Origin: DAITBA01 sp036824005
GTDB taxonomy: Bacteria > Pseudomonadota > Gammaproteobacteria > Burkholderiales > Rhodocyclaceae
Length of the DNA stretch: 64,000 nucleotides
NCBI GenBank assembly: GCA_036824005.1
Contig: DAITBA010000001.1
Span: 186,001-250,000 of the forward strand
Reading direction: 5' to 3'
Below, piece after piece: positions 17,317-25,893 of the stretch. The notes under the pieces are model-generated. The model was not told the origin of the DNA and made no database searches. It was given only the letters and a program-made list of their open reading frames with translations. The translations under genes and the position numbers were made by a program. Numbering within the stretch: position 1 is the first letter of the stretch; each line of letters starts with the position of its first letter.

Positions 17317-18678
17317 TTACTTCCGGGCCAGAGGCAATTGGAGTGTGAACAGCGCGCCGCCCTTGGGATGATTGGCGGCTGACAGACGACCTCCGTGGCG
17401 CTCGACGATGCCGTAGCTGATCGACAAACCGAGGCCGGTACCCTTGCCGACCGGCTTGGTGGTGAAGAAGGGATCGAAGACCTCCGCCAGGTGTTGTGGC
17501 TCGATGCCGGGGCCGTTGTCATGAAAAGCGAGTTCCACCGCGTCCTCTGTGAGGCGGGCCTCGATCGCCAAACGGGGCTCGGCCAGCGCAGCCGTCGCGT
17601 CGCACGCGTTCTGGACCAGATTCATCAGCACCTGTTGCAACTGCCCGGAGGAGCCGGACACCTGGATTTCCTCGGGCAACTGCAGATCGACGCGGAACTT
17701 CTCCGGCGCCGCCTGCGTCACCCAGCGCACTGCCCGCTGCGCCACGGCGATCAGATTGAAATTCTGGTTCTCCTCCCGGTCCACGGCGGAAAAGCGCTTC
17801 AGGCCATCGACGATGTCGCGCGTGCGCTCGGCGCCCTCGATGGTGCCGTCGATCAGCGGCTGCAGGTCTTCGATGATGCGGTCGATCCGCAGCTGCCCGC
17901 GCAGCTCTTCCAGTTCTGCGGGCATGGCCGGGCGATGCACCGCTTCGAGATACGTCGCCAGCCGCTTGGCATAGCGCTGAAGGGCAAAGACATTGCCCAG
18001 GATGAAGCTGATGGGATTGTTCAACTCGTGGGCGACGCCGGCCACCAGCCGCCCCAGGGAGGCCATCTTCTCCGAGTGCAGCAGCTGCTGCTGGGTGCGC
18101 TTGAGGTCGTCGTGGGCTTGGCGCAGAGCCTTGTACGCGCGCCGCAGTTCGCCCACGGGCCGGCCGGTGATGACCACGCCCACCATCTTGCCCACGGAGT
18201 TGAAGCGTCCCGTGCAGTTGATCGACACCGGCACGCTGCTGCCGTCGGCGGCCCGCAGATTCAGCTCCAGATCATGGACCGTCTCCCGGGTGTGGCCGGG
18301 CAGGATCTGCCGCGCCCGCTCGCGCGAGGGGTCGTCGGCGAACAGATCGAATATGGACGAACCGCGCAGTGCCGCCTCGCTCTTGCCGGTGAAGCGCACC
18401 AGCGATTCGTTCACCTCGTCGACGACGCCGCTGCGGTTGCAGACGATGAGGATGTCCGAGATCGAGGTCAGGACGCTGAGAATGAACTGCTGGGACTCCT
18501 CCAGCGCGGCGTTCTTCTCCTCCAGCGCCACCTCGTACTGCAGCAGGTCACTGTAGACCTCGTCCATCTTCTGGATAACGCTGATCCACACTTGCTCGCC
18601 GACGCCTTCGGGGCGCGCCGACGCGGCATCGGGCGCGAGCCCTGCCGAGGGCGTGTGTCTGTCGTCGGCGGCGGACAT
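17317..18678 (-). CDS. hupT: PAS-domain sensor histidine kinase HupT/HoxJ, hydrogenase signalling
   Basis: A 453-residue soluble kinase without membrane segments. A coiled coil at residues about 45-65 is followed by a PAS domain (about 66-175). The dimerisation domain has the phospho-acceptor His217 in VAHELNNP. The catalytic ATPase domain has LMNLVQNACDA, FHDNGPG and GKGTGLGLSISYG. In Rhodobacter capsulatus HupT and in Ralstonia eutropha HoxJ, the kinase contacts the H2-sensing hydrogenase and controls the NtrC-like regulator, here HupR. It begins one base after the nikR stop, so the two are coupled. Assignment rests on domain order and on the nearby hupU, hupV and hupR; other soluble PAS kinases share this architecture. 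Confidence 0.82.
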   Translation of the reverse strand: MSAADDRHTPSAGLAPDAASARPEGVGEQVWISVIQKMDEVYSDLLQYEVALEEKNAALEESQQFILSVLTSISDILIVCNRSGVVDEVNESLVRFTGKSEAALRGSSIFDLFADDPSRERARQILPGHTRETVHDLELNLRAADGSSVPVSINCTGRFNSVGKMVGVVITGRPVGELRRAYKALRQAHDDLKRTQQQLLHSEKMASLGRLVAGVAHELNNPISFILGNVFALQRYAKRLATYLEAVHRPAMPAELEELRGQLRIDRIIEDLQPLIDGTIEGAERTRDIVDGLKRFSAVDREENQNFNLIAVAQRAVRWVTQAAPEKFRVDLQLPEEIQVSGSSGQLQQVLMNLVQNACDATAALAEPRLAIEARLTEDAVELAFHDNGPGIEPQHLAEVFDPFFTTKPVGKGTGLGLSISYGIVERHGGRLSAANHPKGGALFTLQLPLARK

Positions 18679-18679
18679 C

Positions 18680-19129
18680 TCAGGTGTGCGGCTTGAGGTG
18701 CCAGTGGGAGTGGTGGCCCTGCGAATCGGCGCTGGCGGTGATCAGGTTGAGCTGCCCGTGGCGCACACCACGCTCCGCCGAGATCGCATCGGCGAAGCGC
18801 TTCACCGCCGCCGTCGGACCGCGGAGGATGACGCTCTCGATACAATTGTCATGATCGAGATGTGCGTGCATGGTCGAGATGCACAGGTCGTGATGGTCGT
18901 GCTGCAGGCTGGTGAGCCGTTCCGCCAGCTCGCGCTCGTGGTGGTTGTAGACATAGCTCAGGTTGGCGATGCAGTGCGGCGCCTCGTCACGCGTCAGCCG
19001 GAACTTCTCCAGCGCACCGCGCAGGATATCGCGCACCGCTTCGGAGCGATTACCGTAGCCGCGCGCCTCGATCAACGCGTCGAATTCCTGGGCTAGCTTT
19101 TCATCGAGGGAGATGGTAAAGCGTTCCAT
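18680..19129 (-). CDS. nikR: Nickel-responsive transcriptional regulator NikR
   Basis: A 149-residue ribbon-helix-helix repressor. The N-terminal DNA-binding domain is ERFTISLDEKLAQEFD followed by GYGNRSEAVRDILRGAL. The C-terminal ACT-like domain keeps all four high-affinity nickel ligands with Escherichia coli spacing: His77, His88, His90 and Cys96 (H-x10-H-x-H-x5-C). A short histidine-rich tail (HHSHWHLKPH) is additional to the 133-residue Escherichia coli protein. It heads a nikR-hupT-permease-receptor-tonB run. Two candidate operators downstream in that run indicate that it regulates nickel uptake. A start two codons upstream (ATG at 19135) is equally possible. Confidence 0.93.
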   Translation of the reverse strand: MERFTISLDEKLAQEFDALIEARGYGNRSEAVRDILRGALEKFRLTRDEAPHCIANLSYVYNHHERELAERLTSLQHDHHDLCISTMHAHLDHDNCIESVILRGPTAAVKRFADAISAERGVRHGQLNLITASADSQGHHSHWHLKPHT

Positions 19130-19430
19130 GGGCATGCGGTCGCAATAGTGAGTGTATGGCCGGAACGTGCCTGCGCACCGGCCGCCGAGCCGGCAGACCT
19201 ACACTAGCAGAAGCGCGCGGACGTGTCCAAGTGCGCCCCAACAAGGGGATCTACAATGGCTCTCTGACTGAACTGGCTGGCCGCGAGCGGCGGCCGGCCA
19301 TGGCATACCGCATGGAAAAGAGACGGGGGCGCGTCTGGGACCACATGCAAAGCAAATCACCGACGAGATCTACCAAGTCGGCGGGCGCGGACTAACCGCG
19401 CCCGAAGACGCAGCCATCTATCTCGTCTGC

Positions 19431-20012
19431 GTGCCCGGCGCCGCAGCCCTCATCGATTCGGGTTGCGGCCAGGCCACCGACCTGTTGCTCGCCAACGTCG
19501 AAGCCGCCGGCGTGCGGCCCCAGGACATCCGTTGGCTGCTCATCACCCACTGCCACTTCGATCACACCGGCGGCGCCCACGCGCTTCGGCGCCGACTGGA
19601 CTGTCGCGTCGTCGCCCATGCCCTCGATGCTCCCTTCATCGAGCAGGGCGACAACGAAGTGACGGCGGCAAGCTGGTACGGCAGCACCCTCCGCGCCTGC
19701 CCGGTCGACCGGCGACTGACACAGCCGCGCGAGGACATCGACATCGGCGGCCGGCCGATCACCGCTGTTCACATTCCCGGGCATTCGCCAGGCTCCGTCG
19801 CCTACATGATGTCGTCGTGCGGACGCCGTATCGTGTTCGCGCAGGATGTGCACGGCCCCCTGCATCCGAGCCTGCTTTCCGATCGCAACGACTATCTCGC
19901 CTCCCTGCAGTGTCTGCTCGAGCTCGATGCCGATGTCCTGTGCGAGGGCCATTACGGCATCTTCGAAGGCCGGCAGGCCGTCGGCGAGTTCATCCGACAG
20001 TTCATGCGCTAG
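19431..20012 (+). CDS. Metallo-beta-lactamase-fold hydrolase, 5' end uncertain
   Basis: At least 193 residues of an MBL-fold metal-dependent hydrolase. The metal motif is THCHFDHTGGAH, with further ligands in HIPGHSPGS, the FAQDVHGP Asp, and CEGHYG. The family normally starts with IYQVGG-GLTxPEDAAxYL. That sequence is present in frame at about 19368-19427, upstream of the first usable start (GTG at 19431). There is no ATG, GTG or TTG in this frame between a stop at 19269 and 19431. An ATG at 19300 lies in the other plus frame. So either a CTG start (19335) is used, or a frameshift or sequencing error removed the start. The substrate is unknown. Confidence 0.72.
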   Translation: MPGAAALIDSGCGQATDLLLANVEAAGVRPQDIRWLLITHCHFDHTGGAHALRRRLDCRVVAHALDAPFIEQGDNEVTAASWYGSTLRACPVDRRLTQPREDIDIGGRPITAVHIPGHSPGSVAYMMSSCGRRIVFAQDVHGPLHPSLLSDRNDYLASLQCLLELDADVLCEGHYGIFEGRQAVGEFIRQFMR

Positions 20013-20082
20013 CCCTTGTCCACTGAACCGCGCGCTGCCGCCGGCTCTTACGAGCCCGTCGGTGGGACTCCCGGTTGCACGG

Positions 20083-20412
20083 TCAATATCGCGCTTCATC
20101 GTTGGCGTCGACGTCACGGACTGCTTCGCCCTCGAGGACACGCCCTCCCGGACGCCGCTCGTGGATGTGCTCATGCATCTGCTCGCGCATCCGCCGGCGC
20201 AGATCGCGCGTCTTCCACCAGAGGTAGCCGCCGACCAGCAACCCGCCTGTGAGCAATATCGCGAACAGCAGCAGCGAGGCCATGAACGCCGCGACCAGCA
20301 GCACGGCGCCGAGCGCAAACGTCAGCACCCTGCCGAGTAAGCCCCGTGACTGCACGCCGCTTCCGATGAGTCTCGATTGGTTTTCGTCCAATTGCGTCAC
20401 GTCCCCTGCCAT
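20083..20412 (-). CDS. Small membrane protein of unknown function
   Basis: About 109 residues. A polar N-terminus (MAGDVTQLDENQSRLIG) is followed by a long hydrophobic stretch, one long or two short helices (VLTFALGAVLLVAAFMA and LLFAILLTGGLLVGGYLWW). A basic segment KTRDLRRRMREQ comes next, and a tail with GGRVLEGEAVRDV. The G-G-R-V-(I/L)-E-G-E tail recurs in small uncharacterised proteins of betaproteobacteria. The ATG at 20412 is chosen because upstream codons lie in non-coding-looking sequence. It is convergent with the MBL gene. No function is claimed. Confidence 0.6.
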   Translation of the reverse strand: MAGDVTQLDENQSRLIGSGVQSRGLLGRVLTFALGAVLLVAAFMASLLLFAILLTGGLLVGGYLWWKTRDLRRRMREQMHEHIHERRPGGRVLEGEAVRDVDANDEARY

Positions 20413-20487
20413 CGTTCCCGGCCGTCGGAGAATTCGACGTCGCCACAAGTCTTTAGTGTACCGTGCGCACCATGTAATGGGCATAGG

Positions 20488-20561
20488 ATGCCGGTTTTTG
20501 GCGTTATTTCATACTGTTAGACCCATTCCCGGACCTCGGCAAACAGCGCAAAAACCGGCAT
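20488..20561. repeat. Imperfect inverted repeat in a gene-poor gap
   Basis: ATGCCGGTTTTTGGCG (20488-20503) is the reverse complement of CGCAAAAACCGGCAT (20547-20561) apart from one bulged base. A TTTCATACTG word occurs at about 20507 and again at about 20596. The surrounding gap 20413-20686 shows no other gene. It may be a small mobile remnant or a terminator-like structure. Confidence 0.35.
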
Positions 20562-20686
20562 TCGGCGCACGGAGAATCAATCAGATACACGCTTTTTTCA
20601 TACTGCATGAAGTACCAAAAACGACCCTGTCGATCGTCGGGAAACGCCCTCTCCAGCGCGCAGTCGTGAGAGCCAGAACTGCCCAT

Positions 20687-21204
20687 TCAGGCCCAGGAGT
20701 CCTGGTTCTTGGGCAACGCGCCGGTCGGATCGTGGGCCTCGATTGCATCGGCTTGGCCCAAGAGCTCAGTGTATAGAACGAGGTTAATGCCTGCGGATAA
20801 GCGGGACGGAAACAGGATGCCCTTGGCGCCGGCGGCGATCGCTTCGTCGGCGAGCACCCAACTCGGCGGCTCGATGTGTTGATTGAACCAGAGCTCGCGC
20901 CAGTCGCAGAAAAGCTCTTCCCACAGCGGCGACCGCTGCGTTGCCTGGTATCCCTTCCGAAAAAACACGAGCGGCGCGACCGTCACGCGATCGCTGATCG
21001 GTGTCCCCGGCGGCAGCAGCGTCGAGACCTGCTGGTACTCCTTGATCGCGGTCTCGGTATCCAAGGCCAGATAGAGGGCCGCCACACCCGGGCGATTGGC
21101 TCGCCCTCCATGCTCCGCGGCGCCTGCCCCGCTGGTGGGCGCCATCGCCCACTTGGGCAAATGCATGCGGTAGGCGTCGATTCCCTCGATGGCGGTAGGA
21201 TCAT
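20687..21204 (-). pseudogene. RES-domain toxin gene, frameshifted just after its start
   Basis: The reading frame from 21166 to 20687 encodes an almost complete RES domain (NAD-degrading toxin family). It has AYRMHLP, the GAGAAEHGGRANRPGVAALYL block, TETAIKEYQQ with the conserved Glu, and ILFPSRLSAG with the conserved Ser. The expected start is the ATG at 21204, overlapping the upstream stop as ATGA and coding MILPPS. The RES frame (AIEGIDAYRM) is out of register with that start after about five codons, so a small indel has broken it. Translation could still begin at ATG 21166, giving about 159 residues lacking only the extreme N-terminus. I cannot tell whether that product is active. Confidence 0.65.
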
Positions 21205-21269
21205 CCGGCGGCGCCCGCCTCGAGCGAGGCGACGTAACGCAGCACGTCCTCCGTGCCACCGACGCGCGC
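21201..21269 (-). pseudogene. C-terminal remnant of the Xre/MbcA-type antitoxin of the RES module
   Basis: Twenty-two codons ending GTEDVLRYVASLEAGAAG-stop, overlapping the RES start by 4 bases. I recall this ending as typical of the DUF2384-type antitoxins that precede RES toxins. Upstream the frame meets a stop at 21270-21272, and no helix-turn-helix or other antitoxin sequence is recognisable in any frame. The antitoxin therefore appears to be deleted except for its tail. Confidence 0.55.
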
Positions 21270-21816
21270 TCACGCGTGCGTGCGCGCCAGGTTGCGAGGT
21301 GAGCCTGCACGGTGCGCTCGGGTTGGCGGCGGCGATAACGCGCCGTGCGAGGCGACGCGCAGGGCGCACCGGCAGACATGACCATCCTGATCGGGGAATC
21401 GGGATGGATAACTGTGCATCTGTATAGTCCGTGGTGCGCCGAAGCAGTTCATGACGCGACGCACTGCGTAAGCGTCACGGCCCCGGAGAACTGCTTCGGC
21501 GTCCGCGATTGCGGCCATTCACACGTCGGCGCTATCAGCTCATCGCAAACGGCCAGACTGGTCGGCCCGGTCGCATCCGAATCGGCATGGGGATGGCGGC
21601 TTCGCATCCGACACTAGCCATTGACGGCTGTGGGCTCGCGATGACCGCTTCGGGTCGGACTGAGCCTTCCACCGCCCCAAGCGCAGGCACAGCGCCGATC
21701 GACATCCGATGGCGCTGCAACATGAAGTTCGAATATCGACCATACATTACAGATACCGCTTCTTGTAGAAATATTGGAGGCTTCAATTCTTTCAATTATT
21801 TCTCAAGACCTTACAA
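21270..21816. other. Gene-poor gap between the decayed RES module and hupV
   Basis: About 550 bases of visibly lower GC than the flanks in its 21700-21816 part. No open frame here shows a recognisable domain or convincing codon use. No terminator with a T tract was found after hupV. It probably marks the edge of inserted or decaying DNA. Confidence 0.4.
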
Positions 21817-23265
21817 CTAGTGCACCGTACACACCATGCACGGATCAAACGACCGCACGATATGCTGGACCGCTAGCGGCGCCTCTTCGCCATCACCGAC
21901 CGGCGCGCCGACGAGGGCCTGTTCCAGCGCGCCGGGCACACCATCGCCGTCGCGGGGCGAGAAATTCCACGTCGTCGGCGCGACGATCTGATAGTTCCGG
22001 ATGCGTCCGCCATGAACGTCGAGCCAGTGGCCCAGGGCGCCGCGGGCCGACTCCACGAGGCCAACGCCGCGCGCATCCGGCGGCGTCGCCACATGGTTGC
22101 AGAAGGGTTCCCCGATGCGTAGCGCCTGCACCCACTTCTCCATCTGCGGCACGACGACGGCCAGTTCCAGCAGGCGCGCGACGACCCGGCTGTGCACATT
22201 GCCGCCGGTTGCATGGACCAGCGCGCGCACCAGCGACTGTCCGTCCACCACCTGCCGCGCCAGCGCCCCGGTTTCGCACACGCGGCCGTTCCAGCGCGGC
22301 GCTTTGCACCAGGAATAGGCACCGGGCCTATCCAGATCGGGTAGCGTCATGCCCTCCGCCGGCCGCTGCACCGCCGGTTCGCCCGCCATCCAGGCATGGC
22401 TGAGGTCTTCGGCGATGGCGTCGGCATGGATCGCATGCAGCGCGCCATCCCACACGCCGGCGCGGAACAGTTTGCCTTCGGGCAGCGCGTAGTTGCCGTA
22501 GCTCAGGAAAACATCGCTCGCCCGACCGAGACGCTCCAGCGCCAGATCCTGTGCCAGATGGAGAAAGAAGCGGAAATCGCCGGCGTCGACCGGGCGCGCG
22601 TCCCGCCATGCTGTGAGCGCCGCTTCGGAATCCAATGCCGCCACCGCCTCGAGGCTGTCGCCGAACAGCACCGATTCGAGAAAGCCGCGAAACTGGCGCA
22701 GCAGCGCATACAAGCGGATTCTCTCCGATGCGCTGACCGGCCGGGACGAGCCGCCGGGTTGGATCGCCAGCGTGTGCGGCCACTTGCCCGCGAGAAAGCC
22801 CATCAGCTCCAGGAATGCCGCGCGCGCCGGCAGCACCTCCCGCGCGGCCTCGCCCTGAATCGCCTTGAAGCGCCGCTGCGCCTGCTCGAACCACGGGCGT
22901 TGGCGGTATGCGTCCTTGGCGAAATCGGGCATGAAGAACAGATAGAAGTGACTCAAGTGGTCGGCCAGGTTTTCGTTGGCAAGTATCAAAGCGGTCGCCA
23001 GCCGGCCGTTGGCTGGCTGGCCCACGCCGCTGGCGTCGGCCAATGCAGCAGCGGCGGCGCAAGACTGCGACACCGAGCAGATGCCGCAAATACGCGGCAC
23101 GAACACAAGGGCATCGAGGGGGTCCTTGCCCAGCAGGATTTGTTCGAAGCCGCGAAACAACGGCGAGTTGGCATAGGCGGCCTGCACCACGCCATCCGCC
23201 ACTTCGAGCGTGACCTCGAGATCGCCTTCGACGCGGTTGAAAGGGCCGACGACCAGGCGCGTCAC
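21817..23265 (-). CDS. hupV: H2-sensing (regulatory) [NiFe] hydrogenase large subunit HupV/HoxC
   Basis: A 482-residue cytoplasmic large subunit carrying the Ni-Fe(CN)2CO site. The N-terminal ligand pair is RICGIC (Cys60, Cys63) and the C-terminal pair is in DPCMVC (Cys476, Cys479). The protein ends exactly at DPCMVCTVH, with no residues after the His. This absence of the cleavable tail is a hallmark of regulatory hydrogenases, which need no maturation protease. With HupU it senses H2 and signals to HupT. It starts with GTG overlapping the hupU stop (GTGA). It is the last gene of the long hyp-hup transcription unit. Confidence 0.95.
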   Translation of the reverse strand: MTRLVVGPFNRVEGDLEVTLEVADGVVQAAYANSPLFRGFEQILLGKDPLDALVFVPRICGICSVSQSCAAAAALADASGVGQPANGRLATALILANENLADHLSHFYLFFMPDFAKDAYRQRPWFEQAQRRFKAIQGEAAREVLPARAAFLELMGFLAGKWPHTLAIQPGGSSRPVSASERIRLYALLRQFRGFLESVLFGDSLEAVAALDSEAALTAWRDARPVDAGDFRFFLHLAQDLALERLGRASDVFLSYGNYALPEGKLFRAGVWDGALHAIHADAIAEDLSHAWMAGEPAVQRPAEGMTLPDLDRPGAYSWCKAPRWNGRVCETGALARQVVDGQSLVRALVHATGGNVHSRVVARLLELAVVVPQMEKWVQALRIGEPFCNHVATPPDARGVGLVESARGALGHWLDVHGGRIRNYQIVAPTTWNFSPRDGDGVPGALEQALVGAPVGDGEEAPLAVQHIVRSFDPCMVCTVH

Positions 23266-24257
23266 TTAAGCCCCGTCTTGCGCAGCGCCGGCGCCACCAC
23301 CGTGTGATCGGCGATGGCGTTTTCGCGCACGCGCCTGGGCGTTGCGGACTTCGACAGCGCAGCGAGTGCCACGAACCATGCCTTCGGCATGTCAGAAGGC
23401 AAGCCGATGGGAATGCCGGCGATTTTCGGTGTCTGCGCAAACGGATGGCCGGGATCCTCGAAGCCGGGCTCGGTGCAGCTGATGCAGGCGTAGCCGCCGC
23501 GCACACAGGAGCCGGCGCCGTTCCACAGCCGCGTGTTGCAGTCGGCGTGCGCCTGGGTGCCCTTGCAGCCCATGTTCTCCATCATGCAGCCCTGGTCGGA
23601 GGGCTTCTCGGCGCTGGCCTTGAATTCGTAGTACTCGTTGCGCGGGCAGCCGTGGTGGACCAGTTGATCGGCATAGAAGCGCGGCCGTCCGACCGCGTCG
23701 AGATCGGCCTCGCTCAGGCTGCCCAGCGCCAAGGCAAGCAGGGTATCGGTGATCCAACCGGGATGGGTGGGACAGCCGGCGACATTGATCACCGGCAGCC
23801 CGGCACCCGAACGGTAATTCGCTCCGAGCAAACCACCGCGGGCATCGCCGTCGTACTGCAGTCCGCAGGCACTGGTCGGATTGACGCCCGCCGCCGTGAT
23901 GCCACCGAAGGCAGCGCAGGAGCCGATGGCCAGCGTGTAGCGCGCCCGCCGTGCAAGCGCCGCAACCCATTCGGTCATCGGCTTGCCGGTGCCGGAAAGG
24001 ACATGGAAGCGTCCGGTGCCGTTCGGTCCGCGCAACAGCGCGCCCTCGATGCACAGCAGGTCGAGCGTCATCGTGCCCGAGGCACAATCTTCGAGTACGC
24101 GCAGGGCTTCCGGCGCCGTATGCTCCGAGAGGCTCGGGTGCCATTGCATGCGTATGCCCGCATCATCGAGCAGGCCGAACAGGTCGCGCGCATCGGAGCA
24201 CAGCAGCGACATGCTGCAGCCGCCGCAGCCGCCCGATTGCAGCCAGACTAAGTTCAT
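23262..24257 (-). CDS. hupU: H2-sensing [NiFe] hydrogenase small subunit HupU/HoxB
   Basis: A 331-residue Fe-S subunit without a Tat signal, so the sensor stays in the cytoplasm. The proximal cluster ligands are seen in GGCGGC (Cys11, Cys14), GSCAAFGG (Cys114) and NVAGCPTHPG. The medial and distal clusters use HHGCPRNEYYEF, ENMGCKG and YACISCTEPGF. The two positions that are Cys in O2-tolerant enzymes are Gly here; sensor hydrogenases instead rely on a narrow gas channel. The ATG at 24257 gives the normal N-terminus MNLVWLQSGGC. It follows hupR across a repeat-bearing gap of 175 bases and is coupled to hupV. Confidence 0.95.
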   Translation of the reverse strand: MNLVWLQSGGCGGCSMSLLCSDARDLFGLLDDAGIRMQWHPSLSEHTAPEALRVLEDCASGTMTLDLLCIEGALLRGPNGTGRFHVLSGTGKPMTEWVAALARRARYTLAIGSCAAFGGITAAGVNPTSACGLQYDGDARGGLLGANYRSGAGLPVINVAGCPTHPGWITDTLLALALGSLSEADLDAVGRPRFYADQLVHHGCPRNEYYEFKASAEKPSDQGCMMENMGCKGTQAHADCNTRLWNGAGSCVRGGYACISCTEPGFEDPGHPFAQTPKIAGIPIGLPSDMPKAWFVALAALSKSATPRRVRENAIADHTVVAPALRKTGLK

Positions 24258-24275
24258 GCCGAAACCCTCTTTATC

Positions 24276-24414
24276 ACCACCAAGGACACCAAGAACACCA
24301 AGAAACCCTTGAGAATCGGGCCCACGTCGTGCACATGTGCGCCAGTGGACCGGTACGCGCGCTTCTCTCGAACAAGCCCTTGGATCTCTTGGTGTTCTTG
24401 GTGTCCTTGGTGGT
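24276..24414. repeat. Intergenic long-hairpin repeat, copy A (between hupR and hupU)
   Basis: Arms 24276-24303 and 24387-24414 are perfect 28-base reverse complements built of ACCAAGGAC / ACCAAGAAC-like 9-base units. They are separated by an 83-base spacer. In the hup transcript this would form a very stable stem. Copies B, C and D elsewhere in the window share the architecture with related units. Confidence 0.85.
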
Positions 24415-24432
24415 AAATCGCCTTTCCCAGGC

Positions 24433-25887
<1,455 letters not shown>

Positions 25888-25893
25888 AGGCTA

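Noticed and set aside
21509..21820. Possible small gene in the low-GC gap before hupV
   Set aside because: No ribosome-binding site or recognisable domain in any frame; left as intergenic.
24330..24344. TGGCGCACATGTGCA on the minus strand as a sigma-54 promoter for hupU
   Set aside because: The -24 to -12 spacing is one base short, and it lies in the spacer of repeat copy A rather than at a likely transcript start.
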